A program made the position numbers and the translations under genes. The notes below the pieces were generated by a model. That model ran no database searches and was not told where the DNA came from. It saw nothing but the letters and a program-made list of their open reading frames with translations. Positions 8,007-17,599 of a stretch of 64,000 nt of DNA are shown here, piece after piece. Each line of letters begins with the position of its first letter. The stretch's first letter is position 1. The DNA comes from Polaromonas sp. (GTDB taxonomy: Bacteria; Pseudomonadota; Gammaproteobacteria; Burkholderiales; Burkholderiaceae_C): contig JAURVI010000052.1 in the NCBI GenBank assembly GCA_030655515.1, forward strand, positions 1-64,000, in the 5' to 3' direction.

Positions 8007-9019
8007 ACCCCAAGTACAAGCACTGGCCGCTCCTGGCGCTGCTGGTCATCGCGGTCGCGCTGCCGCACCTCACGCGCGGCACGCAGACCGAGTTTGTGAT
8101 CGAGATACTGATCACCGGCATGTTCGCGTTGAGCCTGAACATCCTGATCGGCCGCCTCGGCCTGATCAGTTTCGGCCACGGCCTGTTTCTGGGCGTCGGC
8201 GCCTATCTGGCCGCCTTCATGCTGCGCCACGTGGCCGAGAACCTGTTTGTGTTGCTCGCGGCGGCGCTGCTGGTGGGTGTCGTGGTGTCGCTGGTCGTGG
8301 GGGCGATGGTGCTGCGGCTGGGGGGCGTCGGCTTTGTCATGATCACGATCGCCTTCTGCCAGTTGTTCTACGTGCTGGTGCTGTCCACGCAGGCCTGGTC
8401 GGGGGGCATCAACGGCATTTCGTCGATTCCGCGTCCTTCACTATGGGCGGGGGCTGACGTGCCTGCGTGGTTGTCGCTGGACAATGGCATCACGTTTTAC
8501 TACGTCGCCCTGCTGCTGTTGCTGGCCTTGCTGCGGGGCTTGAAGCGCCTGGATGCCTCGCCACTCGGCGCGGTCTTTGCCGGCATCCGCCAGAACCCCA
8601 TGCGCATGCGGGCGCTCGGCTACCCGGTGCGGCGCTTTCAGTTGATCGGCTTCGTGATGGCTGGGGCTGTTGCCGCGGTCGCGGGCGCCTTGCACGCCAG
8701 CCTGTTCAGTCTGGTAGACCCGGCGCTGCTGTTCTGGACCACGTCCGGCGAGGTCATTCTGATGGTGATTCTGGGCGGTATCGGCAGCCTGTACGGCCCG
8801 CTGGTCGGGGCCGCGCTGTTTCTGGCGCTGTTTCATTACCTGGGCGCGCTGACCGACCACTGGCGCCTGGTGCTGGGCATGGTGTTTGTGCTGATGGTGC
8901 TCTATGCACCCAACGGGCTGGTGCCGCTATTGGTCAACGCCTGGCACCGCTGGTGCCGCCCGGGCTCGCAGCGGTCTGGCGCCGACGCAGTACCGGCGTT
9001 GCCGAAAGAGGGTGGCTGA
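8003..9019 (+). CDS. ABC transporter permease, LivM family
   Basis: A 338-residue LivM-type permease. LNILIGRLGLISFGHGLFLG is the LivM signature near residue 50, and VILGGIGSLYGPLVGAALF is the conserved late glycine-rich span. It overlaps the preceding LivH gene by four bases and ends one base before the LivG start at 9021, so the four membrane and ATPase genes are translated together. Hydrophobic stretches suggest eight to ten membrane spans and a basic cytoplasmic C-terminus. The substrate presumably matches that of the 5871-7067 receptor. Confidence 0.94.
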   Translation: MNPKYKHWPLLALLVIAVALPHLTRGTQTEFVIEILITGMFALSLNILIGRLGLISFGHGLFLGVGAYLAAFMLRHVAENLFVLLAAALLVGVVVSLVVGAMVLRLGGVGFVMITIAFCQLFYVLVLSTQAWSGGINGISSIPRPSLWAGADVPAWLSLDNGITFYYVALLLLLALLRGLKRLDASPLGAVFAGIRQNPMRMRALGYPVRRFQLIGFVMAGAVAAVAGALHASLFSLVDPALLFWTTSGEVILMVILGGIGSLYGPLVGAALFLALFHYLGALTDHWRLVLGMVFVLMVLYAPNGLVPLLVNAWHRWCRPGSQRSGADAVPALPKEGG

Positions 9020-9020
9020 C

Positions 9021-9782
9021 ATGACGGCACCTGTGCTCGAAACCCGCGGTCTGACGCTGGCCTATGGCCGCTTCCTGGCCTTGCGCAACGTCGACCTGCA
9101 ACTGCTGCCCGGCCAGCGCTATGGCGTGCTCGGCCCGAACGGCGCTGGCAAGACCACGCTGCTGAACCTGCTGACCGGCACCTTGGCGGCGACCTCGGGG
9201 TCCATCCATCTCGACGGCGCTGACATCACGGCGCTGCCAGCCGAGCGGCGCAGCCATCTCGGCATTGGCCGCAGCTTCCAGAAGACCAGTGTGTTCCCTG
9301 AATTCAGTGTGCTGGAGAACGTGCGGCTGGCGGTGCAGTCGCGCGAGTTGCGGCGCAGTTTTGATTTCTGGACGCCGCGCTCGCGCGACCACCACCTCGA
9401 CCAGCATGCCATGACTTATGTCGAGAAGGTCGGTCTGGCCGTCAAGGCGGCGGCACCGGCCACGGCGCTGTCGTATGGCGAGCTGCGCCAACTCGAGATG
9501 GCCCTGGCGCTGGCGACCGAGCCCCGGCTGCTGCTGCTGGATGAGCCCACCGCCGGCATGAGCGAAGAGGAGACCCATGCGGTGGTCGACATGCTGCGCG
9601 CCAGCCTGCCCCAGGCGCTGACCTTGGTGATCATCGAGCACGACCTCAAGGTGATCGAGGGCCTGACCGACCACGTGTTCGTGTTCGAGCAGGGTGCTCT
9701 GTTTGAACAGGGAACGCCAAGTCAAATTCGCGACAGCGCGCGGGTGCAGGATATCTACTTCAAGGGGCGCCATCTTGATTGA
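9021..9782 (+). CDS. ABC transporter ATP-binding protein, LivG family
   Basis: A 253-residue intact LivG-type ATPase: Walker A GPNGAGKTTLLN near residue 36, Q-loop GIGRSFQKTSVFPEFSVLEN, signature ALSYGELRQLEMALAL, Walker B LLLLDEPTAG and switch VIIEHDLKVIEGL. Each of the elements split in the 2440-3242 pseudogene is present here in one frame. ATG 9021 is one base after the LivM stop. The C-terminus overlaps the LivF start by eight bases. With LivF it would power the second transporter and, if the subunits are exchangeable, might stand in for the broken first LivG (speculative). Confidence 0.95.
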   Translation: MTAPVLETRGLTLAYGRFLALRNVDLQLLPGQRYGVLGPNGAGKTTLLNLLTGTLAATSGSIHLDGADITALPAERRSHLGIGRSFQKTSVFPEFSVLENVRLAVQSRELRRSFDFWTPRSRDHHLDQHAMTYVEKVGLAVKAAAPATALSYGELRQLEMALALATEPRLLLLDEPTAGMSEEETHAVVDMLRASLPQALTLVIIEHDLKVIEGLTDHVFVFEQGALFEQGTPSQIRDSARVQDIYFKGRHLD

Positions 9783-10476
9783 GCTGCAGGATATTTGCGC
9801 TGCTTACGGTGTGACCCCGGTGCTGCACGGCGTCAGTCTGCGCGCCGACGCGTCGACCTTTCTCGGCCTGATCGGCCGCAACGGCGCGGGCAAGACCACC
9901 ACGCTGCGCAGCATGGTGGGCTTGATGCCGCTGGCCGCCGGCCGGGTGCTGTTCGACGGCCAGCCGCTGGCCGGGCGGGCCACGCACGAGATTGCGCGTC
10001 TGGGCATCGCGTATGTGCCCGAGAACCGCGGGGTGTTCCCATCCCTGACCGTGATGGAGAGCCTCACGCTGGCGGCGCGGCCGCCCGCCAACGGGGCGAC
10101 CGGCTGGACGCTGGAGCGCGTGCTGGACATCTTCCCCCGCCTTGGTGAGCGCCGGCGCAACCGCGGCGACGCCTTGTCCGGCGGCGAGCAGCAGATGCTG
10201 GCCATTGGCCGTGCGCTGCTCACCAACCCGCGCTTGCTGATTCTCGACGAACCGACCGAAGGACTGGCGCCGTTGATCGTCCACGAAATTCAGTCGGTAC
10301 TGCGCTCGCTGCGCGGCAGCGGCATGGCGATGATCGTGGTTGACCAGAATCTTGAGACCGTGTTCAACGTGGCCGATGAAATCGCGGTGATGTCGCGCGG
10401 CGCCGTGGTGGCGCAGGGGCCGAGTGCCACGCTGCGCGCCGATCAGGCCCTGTTGAACCACTACCTCGGGGTGTGA
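9775..10476 (+). CDS. ABC transporter ATP-binding protein, LivF family
   Basis: A 233-residue LivF-type ATPase. Walker [10 protein letters not shown], the [19 protein letters not shown] stretch, signature [17 protein letters not shown], Walker [14 protein letters not shown] and switch [11 protein letters not shown] are all present. The best start is TTG 9775, giving the family-typical beginning [11 protein letters not shown] and an 8-base overlap with livG. An upstream ATG at 9694 would add residues translated from within livG and is rejected. The Walker-B-adjacent TEGLAP and VDQN motifs match LivF rather than LivG. It is followed by 80 bases before the first oxygenase gene, with no obvious terminator, so read-through is likely. 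Confidence 0.92.
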   Translation: MIELQDICAAYGVTPVLHGVSLRADASTFLGLIGRNGAGKTTTLRSMVGLMPLAAGRVLFDGQPLAGRATHEIARLGIAYVPENRGVFPSLTVMESLTLAARPPANGATGWTLERVLDIFPRLGERRRNRGDALSGGEQQMLAIGRALLTNPRLLILDEPTEGLAPLIVHEIQSVLRSLRGSGMAMIVVDQNLETVFNVADEIAVMSRGAVVAQGPSATLRADQALLNHYLGV

Positions 10477-10556
10477 CGCGCCGCCGCCGTACCCACACCC
10501 GCCTTGTCCCGAATTTCAGACCGCCATCTTACCCGCCTGCAAAAGGAAAACACTCC

Positions 10557-11831
10557 GTGAAAGACATTTCCAAAGTCATCAAGCTGCATGTCGACACCAC
10601 GCAAAACCTGTTCAAGGTGCCGCGCGCGTCCTTTGTCAGCACCGATGTGTTCGAAGCCGAGCGCGACGCCATCTTCAGCCACTGCTGGCTGTATCTGGGG
10701 CATGCCTCGGAGGTCACCGAACCTGCCCAGTTCGTCACCCGTACGGTGGCCGGGCGCAACCTGATCTTCAACCGCGATGCCGACGGCCGGGTCAACGCCT
10801 TCATGAACACCTGTCCGCACCGCGGCGCCACGGTGTGCCGCGACCGTGCGGGCAAGGCCAAGAATTTCCAGTGCTTCTACCACGGCTGGGTGTTCGGCAA
10901 CGATGGGGCACTCAAGAGCCAGCCGGGCAAGGAGTCCTACTGCGAGGGCTTCAACGACCACGGTGGCGCGAACCTGGTGCCGGCCCCCCGGCTTGAGGAA
11001 TACCGCGGGTTTTATTTTGTTGCCTTTGACAAGGACATCGTTGACCTGCCGACCTACCTGGGCAATGCGCGCGAATACCTCGACCTGGTGGCCGACCAGT
11101 CCGAGGCCGGCATGGATATCGTCGGCGGCACGCAGGAATACAGCATCCGCGCCAACTGGAAGCTGCTGGTCGAGAACAGCATCGATGGCTACCACGCCGC
11201 GACCACCCATGCGAGCTACCTCGACTACCTGAAAGGCACGGCCGGTTCGCTGGCGTCCGCGCCGCTCTCCGGCGTGGGTCGTGATCTTGGCAACGGCCAT
11301 GCGGTGATCGAATACACCGCCCCCTGGGGTCGTCCGATCGGCCAGTGGATTCCGGCCTGGGGCGAGCAGGGCAAGGCCGATATCGAGCGCATCGTCGCCG
11401 GTCTGACGCAACGCTTCGGCGAAGAGCGGGCCCAGCGCATCGCGCTGAACAACCGCAACCTGCTGATCTTCCCCAACCTGATCATCAACGACATCATGGC
11501 GATCACGGTGCGCACTTTCTATCCGCTGGCCCCTAACCAGTTGCATGTCAATGCCTGGGCGCTGGCCCCGGCGGACGAAAGCGAATGGTCGCGCAAGTCG
11601 CGGCTGGAGAACTTTCTCGAATTCCTGGGGCCGGGCGGCTTCGCCACGCCCGACGACGTCGAGGCGCTGCAGCAGTGCCAGGCGGGCTACGAGAACCTGC
11701 GCGAGGCCGGCTGGAACGACATCTCCAAGGGCATGGGCAAGGCGCAGCCGGCGATGGACGACGAAATCCAGATGCGCGCGTTCTGGACCGAGTGGAACGT
11801 CCGCATCGAACAAGCCAACAACGCACGCTGA
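10557..11831 (+). CDS. Rieske ring-hydroxylating oxygenase, alpha subunit (first)
   Basis: A 424-residue catalytic subunit of a Rieske non-heme iron oxygenase. The [2Fe-2S] site is C86-P-H88 and C106-x2-H109. The mononuclear iron site is shown by [14 protein letters not shown] with D210, H213 and H218. GTG 10557 is chosen: it has an AAAGGAAA ribosome site 8 bases upstream and fits the family length; an in-frame ATG at 10473 would overlap livF and add an unrelated arginine-rich leader. The small beta subunit follows. With ferredoxin and reductase it would add two hydroxyls to an aromatic ring. It is clearly different from the second alpha subunit at 17600. The substrate is unknown. Confidence 0.93.
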   Translation: MKDISKVIKLHVDTTQNLFKVPRASFVSTDVFEAERDAIFSHCWLYLGHASEVTEPAQFVTRTVAGRNLIFNRDADGRVNAFMNTCPHRGATVCRDRAGKAKNFQCFYHGWVFGNDGALKSQPGKESYCEGFNDHGGANLVPAPRLEEYRGFYFVAFDKDIVDLPTYLGNAREYLDLVADQSEAGMDIVGGTQEYSIRANWKLLVENSIDGYHAATTHASYLDYLKGTAGSLASAPLSGVGRDLGNGHAVIEYTAPWGRPIGQWIPAWGEQGKADIERIVAGLTQRFGEERAQRIALNNRNLLIFPNLIINDIMAITVRTFYPLAPNQLHVNAWALAPADESEWSRKSRLENFLEFLGPGGFATPDDVEALQQCQAGYENLREAGWNDISKGMGKAQPAMDDEIQMRAFWTEWNVRIEQANNAR

Positions 11832-11847
11832 AGAGGGGTTCCCCATC

Positions 11848-12339
11848 ATGCAAGCACAAGCATTTACACGCAGCGAAATCGAAGACTTTCTGTACCACGA
11901 GGCGGCCCTGCTCGACGATTGGCAGCTCCCGGAGTGGCTGGCCCTCTACACCGCCGATGCCCGCTATGAGGTGCCGGCCACCGACCTGCCCAAGGACGCG
12001 TCCCCGGAAAACAACCTGTTCTACATCGCCGACGATGCCTTTCGCCTGAGCGAGCGCGTCAAACGTCTGATGAAGAAAACCGCTTTTTCGGAATACCCGC
12101 GCTCGAAGACGCGCCATCTGGTCAGCAATGTGCGAATTCTTGAGCGCAGCGGCGACTGCTGCCGGGTCAGCAGCGCCTTCGTGACCTACCGCACCAAGTC
12201 CGGGGTGACCGACACCTATATCGGAAGCAGCGAACATGCCATCGTGCGCACCGCGGCCGGCCTGCGCATCGCCAGCAAGCGCTGTACGCTTGACCTCGAT
12301 TCCTTGCGCCCGCAAGGGCGTGTGAGCATCATTCTTTAA
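11848..12339 (+). CDS. Rieske oxygenase beta subunit (first)
   Basis: A 163-residue small subunit of an aromatic-ring-hydroxylating dioxygenase (NTF2-like cone fold). The pattern EIEDFLYHEAALLDDWQLPE with WLALYTADARYEVPATD is the family N-terminus. RLMKKTAFSEYPRSKTRH and the final KRCTLDLDSLRP strand are also typical. It begins 16 bases after the alpha subunit behind a GAGGGGT ribosome site. Beta subunits hold the alpha3beta3 hexamer together and carry no metal. Pairing with the 10557 alpha subunit follows from adjacency. Confidence 0.92.
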   Translation: MQAQAFTRSEIEDFLYHEAALLDDWQLPEWLALYTADARYEVPATDLPKDASPENNLFYIADDAFRLSERVKRLMKKTAFSEYPRSKTRHLVSNVRILERSGDCCRVSSAFVTYRTKSGVTDTYIGSSEHAIVRTAAGLRIASKRCTLDLDSLRPQGRVSIIL

Positions 12340-12349
12340 GGCAGTTTGC

Positions 12350-13261
12350 ATGAGCATCCCCTTCCGCTATCGCAAGCTGGGCTACGTGGCCCTGAACGTG
12401 ACCGACATCGAACGCTCGATCCGTTTTTATACGGACATGGTCGGACTCGATCTGTCGGAGCCGCTCGGCGCCGGCCCGGTGTTTCTGCGCTGCGGCGCCG
12501 ACCACCACCATGTGGTGTTGTATCCGGCCGCCGCGCCGGGCGTCAAGCGCGTTGCGTTCGAACTCGAAAGCCGGGCCGAGATGGAGCACGCCCGCAAGCA
12601 CCTCGCGAGCCTGGGGCTGGCGGTCGAAGATATCCCGGTGCAAGAGCGCGCCGCGCTGCGCCAGGGCGACGGCCTGCGTTTCGTCGAGCCGAACTCGGGC
12701 CTGACCTTCGAGTTGTACACCCGGGTGTTGCAGATGGCGCTGCCGTTTCGCCAGAGCGTGACCAAGATCGTCCGCCTGGGTCATGTGGTGCTGTCGGTCG
12801 AGCGCTTTGACGAAATGACGGACTTCCTGACCACGCAGCTCGGCTTTGCGGTGTCCGATTTCGTCGAGGGCCGCTTCGCCTTCCTGCGCTGCCAGCCCAA
12901 CCCGCTGCATCACTCGTTCGCCATTGGCCGCTCGGTGGCGGGCAACCACCTCAACCACGTCAACTTCATGGTCAGCGATATGGATGACATCGGGGTCGCG
13001 ATGAACCGGATGCAAAAGCATGACGTGCCGATCGTCTTCGGGCCGGGCCGCCACAAGCCCTCGGGCAGCATCTTCCTGTACTTTCTCGATCCCGACGGCA
13101 TGACTATCGAATACAGCTTCGGCATGGAGGAGTTTCCGGAGAAGGGCGCGCGTGAGCCGCGCATGCTGGAGGCGCATCCGCTGGCGCTCGATACCTGGGG
13201 CGGTGTGCCCCAACCGGACTTCGGCAAGGTTGGCGCGATTGAGCCGGAGGCGCGGACATGA
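12350..13261 (+). CDS. Two-domain extradiol (meta-cleaving) ring dioxygenase, VOC superfamily
   Basis: A 303-residue type I extradiol dioxygenase with two VOC modules (about 8-130 and 140-265). The C-terminal module holds the expected iron ligands H145 (GHVVLS), H203 (NHVNF) and E254 (TIEYSF), at nearly the same spacing as BphC (146/210/260). An HH pair at 187-188 (LHHSFA) sits where BphC has its acid-base histidine. It should therefore be catalytically competent and open a catechol next to its hydroxyl pair. It overlaps the following SDR gene by four bases. The catechol it cleaves is probably made by one of the two Rieske oxygenases and a diol dehydrogenase encoded here. Confidence 0.87.
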   Translation: MSIPFRYRKLGYVALNVTDIERSIRFYTDMVGLDLSEPLGAGPVFLRCGADHHHVVLYPAAAPGVKRVAFELESRAEMEHARKHLASLGLAVEDIPVQERAALRQGDGLRFVEPNSGLTFELYTRVLQMALPFRQSVTKIVRLGHVVLSVERFDEMTDFLTTQLGFAVSDFVEGRFAFLRCQPNPLHHSFAIGRSVAGNHLNHVNFMVSDMDDIGVAMNRMQKHDVPIVFGPGRHKPSGSIFLYFLDPDGMTIEYSFGMEEFPEKGAREPRMLEAHPLALDTWGGVPQPDFGKVGAIEPEART

Positions 13262-14070
13262 ACACCACGAATACAGCGGACCCAGGGCCACAAGCGGCCC
13301 CCTGGGCCACCCAGGCCCAACCCCACCGCGGCCGGGTGGCGGTGGTGACCGGCGCGGCGCGCGGCATCGGGCTGGAGATCGCCTTGCGGCTGGCGCGCGA
13401 TGGTGCCCGCCTGGCGCTGGCCGATACCGATGGGGAGCGGCTTTCGGCCAGCGCCCTGGCGGTGCGAGAAGCCGGTGCCGAGGTGATCACGCAGGTCGGC
13501 GACCTGTCGCTCGAAGCCACGGCCAACGAATTGATGGCCGCCGCGCTGACCGCCTTTGGCCGCATCGACATTCTGGTCAACAACGCCGGCGGCGGCGTGA
13601 TCCTGCCGTTTCTCGAGCACACGCCACAAACACTGAAGCAGACCATTGACCGCAACCTGTGGACGGTGCTCTGGTGCTGCCGCGCCGCGCTGCCGACGAT
13701 GAAGGCGCAGCGTTATGGCCGCATCGTGACGTTGGGCGCCGACTCGGTGTACAGCGGCCTGTGGGACCACGCCGCCTACAACGCCGCCAAGGGCGGTGCG
13801 CATGCGCTGGCTACGGGTCTGGCGCGCGAGTTTGCGCGCGACGGCATCACGGTCAACACGGTGGCGCCCTGCGCGGTCAGCACGCCGCAACTGGTCGAGT
13901 TGGGTGTCAAGGACCCGGCGCTGGTGGAGCGTTTTATCAGCATCATTCCCATGGGTCGCGCCGCCGAGATGGCTGAGGTGGCCTCGATGGTCAGCTACGT
14001 CGCCTCGGCCGAAGCGTCGTTCGTGACCGGGCAGGTGATCAGCGTCAACGGCGGCAGCACGATGCCATGA
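13258..14070 (+). CDS. Short-chain dehydrogenase/reductase, candidate diol dehydrogenase
   Basis: A 270-residue classical SDR. The NAD(P)-binding motif TGAARGIGLE starts near residue 28, followed by D in the ALADTDGER strand (NAD preference), NNAGG, and the catalytic YNAAKGG tyrosine/lysine with an upstream serine in GADSVYSG. Its first 22 residues form a proline-rich, disordered-looking leader. In this cluster it would dehydrogenate the cis-dihydrodiol from the first Rieske oxygenase to a catechol (inference). It overlaps its neighbours on both sides by four bases, so it belongs to one tightly coupled unit from 12350 to 17045. Confidence 0.9.
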   Translation: MNTTNTADPGPQAAPWATQAQPHRGRVAVVTGAARGIGLEIALRLARDGARLALADTDGERLSASALAVREAGAEVITQVGDLSLEATANELMAAALTAFGRIDILVNNAGGGVILPFLEHTPQTLKQTIDRNLWTVLWCCRAALPTMKAQRYGRIVTLGADSVYSGLWDHAAYNAAKGGAHALATGLAREFARDGITVNTVAPCAVSTPQLVELGVKDPALVERFISIIPMGRAAEMAEVASMVSYVASAEASFVTGQVISVNGGSTMP

Positions 14071-15305
14071 TGACTGCCGTGAAAACCGCGATTGCCCTGG
14101 CAGATTCGACGGACACTGACTGGCCGCGGGTCGGCCTGTTGATGCTGTGTGGCGTGTTTGTGGCCACCCAGGTTGGCAAGCTGCCGCCCGCCATGCCGGC
14201 GTTGCGCGACCATTTTGGCGCGAGCCTGGTGCAGCTCGGCTGGATATCTTCAGTGTTCAACCTGATTGCCGCGCTCATCGCGCTGGCGGCCGGCCTGGTC
14301 GCTGACCGTGTCGGTCGGCGTACGGTGCTCAAGCTCGGCCTGCTGGCCTTGGGCATGGGCGCTCTGCTTGGCGCCGGCAGTGACGGCATCGGTCTGCTGT
14401 TCGTGTCGCGCGTGGTCGAAGGGCTCGGCTTTGTCGGCATTGTCGTGGCCGCTCCGGCGCTGATGCGCGAGGCGGCCGGACTGCCGCGCCAGCGCCTGGT
14501 ACTCGGGCTGTGGAGCAGCTACATGGCACTGGGCATGACGGCGATGCTGCTGGCCGCGCCGCTGCTGATCGGCTTGCTGGGCTGGCGCGGTGGCTGGTGG
14601 ATGGGGGTGCTTGGGTCGGCGCTGCTGTTGCTGGCGGTACTGCGCGCTTTCCCAGGCAGCGGGCGCGCGGCAGCGCAGCAGACCACGCCCGGCCTGTTGC
14701 ACGGTCTGCGCGTGACCACGCCGTGGCTGCTGGCCGGCTGCTTCACCGTTTACACGCTGCAATGGATGGCGATGATGGTGTGGCTGCCAACGTTCCTGCA
14801 CGATGAATTCCACCTGGGCCTGGGGCAGGCCACCGTCGTTGTCGCGGTCGTGATCATCGCCAACGCGCCAGGTAACTGGCTGGGCGGCTACCTGTCGCAA
14901 CGCGGCCTGGCACCCGCGCACCTGATTCTGGCCTCCGGTCTGGTCATGGGGGTCACCGGCTGGGCCGCTTTCGCAGCCGATCTCGATCCGGGGCTGCGCT
15001 TTGCGCTGTGCGTTGCCTTCTCCTTCATCGGCGGAGTGCTGCCGGCCTCCATCTATGCCTGTGTACCCGCCGTCGCCGCACGGCGGCAGAACTTTGGTTC
15101 CGTCAACGGCCTGGTGGTGCAGGCGTCGAATATCGGCGCGTTGCTGGGCCCGCCGCTGGCGGCGGCGCTGGTGGCGGCCAGCGGCTGGCGCGGAGTCGGA
15201 CCGGCCTATCTGCTGACCTCGGCGCTGTCGGCGCTGTTGATCGTGCTGGCCGCGCGGGCGCCTGAAATGCGGCCCGGTGCCGCCGCGAGGGTGTCCCATG
15301 GATAA
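14067..15305 (+). CDS. Major facilitator superfamily transporter
   Basis: A 412-residue MFS porter with about 12 hydrophobic spans. The loop 2-3 motif AGLVADRVGRRTVLKLG matches the MFS signature G-x3-D-R-x-G-R-R. A second, degenerate version (GGYLSQRGLAPAHL) lies halfway. ATGATG at 14067 overlaps the SDR stop. Its ends overlap the TetR gene by eight bases. In aromatic-acid clusters such proteins import the substrate or export toxic intermediates; which applies here cannot be told. It is a second uptake route beside two ABC systems. Confidence 0.9.
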   Translation: MMTAVKTAIALADSTDTDWPRVGLLMLCGVFVATQVGKLPPAMPALRDHFGASLVQLGWISSVFNLIAALIALAAGLVADRVGRRTVLKLGLLALGMGALLGAGSDGIGLLFVSRVVEGLGFVGIVVAAPALMREAAGLPRQRLVLGLWSSYMALGMTAMLLAAPLLIGLLGWRGGWWMGVLGSALLLLAVLRAFPGSGRAAAQQTTPGLLHGLRVTTPWLLAGCFTVYTLQWMAMMVWLPTFLHDEFHLGLGQATVVVAVVIIANAPGNWLGGYLSQRGLAPAHLILASGLVMGVTGWAAFAADLDPGLRFALCVAFSFIGGVLPASIYACVPAVAARRQNFGSVNGLVVQASNIGALLGPPLAAALVAASGWRGVGPAYLLTSALSALLIVLAARAPEMRPGAAARVSHG

Positions 15306-16023
15306 GACTTCACGCGCAGCGCGCGGGCATGATCGGGTCGGGTCCGGTTCGGCCACGCCGCAGCCCAGGGTGCGTCGCACGCAGGAGGCGCGCAGCGACG
15401 AGATGAAGCAGCGCATCCTCGCCGCCGCTTTCGAGGTATTGAAGGAGCGTGGCATTGCCGGCTTCACCACGTCCGAAGTGGCCCGGCGCGCGGGCGTTTC
15501 GCGGGGCGCGCAGGTGCATCATTTTCCGAGCAAACACGAACTCGTGGTCGCGGCCATGGAGCATGTGTTCGAACTGGCGCTGGCCCATGGGCTGGCGCTG
15601 GCGAAAACGGCGAAGCAGTCGAATCGACCGCTCGAAGCCTTGATCAAGGACGCGTCGGCGTTTTATTTCAGCGACTATTTTTATGTCGGGCTGGACATGC
15701 TGCTGGCCGGCGGCAAGGACCCGGCGCTGAAGAAATCCGCTGTGCGGGTGGTGCGCAACTACCGGCGGCCGGTCGAGCAGGCGTGGTTGTCGGTGATGCG
15801 CGAACTCGGCCTGCCCGAAGCGGTCTCCGAAGACCTGCTGCTGCTCACCGTCAGCCTGGTGCGCGGACTGGGCATTCGCGCGCTATGGTCCCCCGAACCC
15901 GAGCGCGTGACGCAACTGCTGTCGCTGTGGCAGGACATGGTGGGCGCCTACATCAAGTCCATCGACCCGTTGCCGCGCCAACCGGGCGCCGATGTCGATC
16001 CCCCCCTGGATATCCACCGATGA
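15298..16023 (+). CDS. TetR-family transcriptional regulator
   Basis: A 241-residue regulator with the TetR DNA-binding domain at about residues 35-85: ILAAAFEVLKERGIAGFTTS, then the recognition helix in VARRAGVSRGAQVHHFPSK and the LVVAAMEHVF connecting helix. A basic, low-complexity leader of ~30 residues precedes it. The C-terminal ligand domain is unlike any specific subgroup I can name. ATG 15298 overlaps the MFS stop. Being inside the catabolic operon, it probably senses the substrate or an intermediate and represses the cluster; the palindrome at 5786 is a candidate target. Confidence 0.92.
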   Translation: MDKTSRAARGHDRVGSGSATPQPRVRRTQEARSDEMKQRILAAAFEVLKERGIAGFTTSEVARRAGVSRGAQVHHFPSKHELVVAAMEHVFELALAHGLALAKTAKQSNRPLEALIKDASAFYFSDYFYVGLDMLLAGGKDPALKKSAVRVVRNYRRPVEQAWLSVMRELGLPEAVSEDLLLLTVSLVRGLGIRALWSPEPERVTQLLSLWQDMVGAYIKSIDPLPRQPGADVDPPLDIHR

Positions 16024-17045
16024 AACCCACCGCTCTTCTCGTCGGCAACGTCGATATTCATACGCACGTCGTGCCGGCGGAGTTTCCACCCTACCTTGGT
16101 CATCGGCTGGGCGCGCGCTGGCCGTCGATGACCGAGGCGCAGCCCTGCCACCGCCACGTGATGCTGGACGGGAAGGTCTATCGCACCGTGTCGCACCAGT
16201 GCTGGGACTGCGCCGTGCGGCTGGCCGACATGGACGCCATGGGCATCGCGCGGCAGGTGCTCTCGCCCATGCCCGAGTTGCTGTCGTATGGGCTGGACGG
16301 CGACGATGGGCAGGTCTTGTCACGCTTTCTGAATGAGGCGATCGCCGGGATGGTGCAGGCCGCGCCGGCCCGCTTCACAGGCCTGGGCGCAGTGCCGCTG
16401 CAAGATGTTGATCTGGCGATCCGGGAGCTTGATTTCCTGCTGCATCAGCTCGGTCTGGCCGGGGTGGAGATCGGCAGCAATGTCAGTGGCGTGAGCATCG
16501 GCGACGCGCGTTTTCTGCCGTTCTTCGAAGCCGCCGAACGTTGGGGTGCCGCCATCTTCGTGCATGCACTGCGGCCGGCTGGCATGGATCGGCTGGTTGG
16601 CCCACCCATTCTTGAGCAGGCGCTGGCTTTCCCGGGCGAGGTTGGCCTGGCGGCGGCTTCCATGCTCACCGGCGGCACGCTGGCGCACTGTCCGCGCCTG
16701 CGCATCGCCTTCAGCCATGGCGGCGGCACGCTGGCTCAGTTGCTGCCCCGCTTGCAGCATGTCTGGGAGTGCTTCCCGGCGCTGCAGGCGGCGATGCCGA
16801 CGGCGCCGCGCGAGGCCGCCCGCGCCATGTACTACGACGATCTGGTTTACGACGCATCCACCATCGCCTACCTGCTGCGCACATTCGGGCCGACGCAGCT
16901 CATGCTCGGCAGTGACTACCCGTTCGCGATCATGGACCCGGACCCGGTCGGCCGGTTGGCGGCGCTGGCGCTGGACGAGCCGGTGCTGGCGCTGCTGCGC
17001 CACGGCAACGCGGCGCGCTGGCTGGGCATGCAGGGGGCCGCATGA
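16020..17045 (+). CDS. Amidohydrolase of the ACMSD/decarboxylase family
   Basis: A 341-residue metal-dependent TIM-barrel protein of the amidohydrolase-2 (ACMSD) family. Visible metal and catalytic residues are D12-x-H14-x-H16, a histidine in IFVHALRP, a histidine in IAFSHGGGTLAQ and the aspartate of LGSDYPF. Members include aminocarboxymuconate-semialdehyde decarboxylase and several hydroxybenzoate or ring-cleavage-product decarboxylases. Next to an extradiol dioxygenase, non-oxidative decarboxylation of the ring-opened semialdehyde is the most reasonable role (inference). ATG 16020 overlaps the TetR stop (ATGA). An in-frame upstream start at 15783 would read through the TetR gene and is rejected. 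Confidence 0.88.
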   Translation: MKPTALLVGNVDIHTHVVPAEFPPYLGHRLGARWPSMTEAQPCHRHVMLDGKVYRTVSHQCWDCAVRLADMDAMGIARQVLSPMPELLSYGLDGDDGQVLSRFLNEAIAGMVQAAPARFTGLGAVPLQDVDLAIRELDFLLHQLGLAGVEIGSNVSGVSIGDARFLPFFEAAERWGAAIFVHALRPAGMDRLVGPPILEQALAFPGEVGLAAASMLTGGTLAHCPRLRIAFSHGGGTLAQLLPRLQHVWECFPALQAAMPTAPREAARAMYYDDLVYDASTIAYLLRTFGPTQLMLGSDYPFAIMDPDPVGRLAALALDEPVLALLRHGNAARWLGMQGAA

Positions 17046-17184
17046 TGGCTGACGCTGTTCAGTTTGTTTCGACGGTGGCATGCAACCGGGTGCCGGTTGG
17101 TGCTGCCGGGCGCGGCTTCGCAAGCTTGACATGAGCACGACCATGTGCCCTGAAACAACTTTATCTGGAAATCAGGAGTCTTTT

Positions 17185-17535
17185 GTGAGTAATTCCAAGT
17201 CAATGACCTTCATCGCGCGAACCGGAGATGTGGAACCCGGTTGCCCGCTTCAGGTCCATATCAGTGGCCGCCCACCTATTGCAGTGGTGCGCCTCGCCGA
17301 TGAGTTTTTCGTGATCAACGATACCTGCACGCACGGCGAAGCGTCTTTGTCGGAGGGCGACATTATCGACGGCGAGATCGAATGTCCGTTTCATAGTGGC
17401 CGCTTCGATATTCGAACCGGCGCCGCCACGATGTTTCCCTGTGTCAAGGCCTTGACGGTCTATCCGGTCAAAGTGGAAGATGACCAGGTTTTCGCGGCGC
17501 TCGATGCCGGCGCCTGTGCCGATACCCCGGTCTGA
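17185..17535 (+). CDS. Rieske [2Fe-2S] ferredoxin
   Basis: A 116-residue Rieske-type ferredoxin of oxygenase systems. Ligands are C48-T-H50 and C67-P-F-H70, in TCTHGEASLSEG and ECPFHSGRFD. It carries electrons from a reductase to the oxygenase alpha subunits. GTG 17185 is preferred because CAGGAG stands six bases upstream and because the same block is kept in the decayed copy at 4058; ATG 17203 and ATG 17131 are alternatives. It sits directly before the second alpha subunit. BenA-type enzymes normally take electrons from a combined reductase without a ferredoxin, so its presence points to a three-component chain. No reductase gene is in the window. Confidence 0.92.
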   Translation: MSNSKSMTFIARTGDVEPGCPLQVHISGRPPIAVVRLADEFFVINDTCTHGEASLSEGDIIDGEIECPFHSGRFDIRTGAATMFPCVKALTVYPVKVEDDQVFAALDAGACADTPV

Positions 17536-17599
17536 GTTTTTGTCACCATGGAAGAGGCCAATCCGCCTCCGGTCGATCAACCCTGAAGGAGAAAATGTC

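Noticed and set aside
554-10476. The two Liv-type transporters as a recent tandem duplication
   Set aside because: Their permeases and ATPases differ throughout, including motifs around Walker A, so they are separate lineages.
10461-11849. A 462-codon minus-strand open frame opposite the first oxygenase alpha subunit
   Set aside because: Its translation is rich in Arg, His and Gln as expected for the complement of a high-GC gene, while the plus strand holds a complete Rieske oxygenase.
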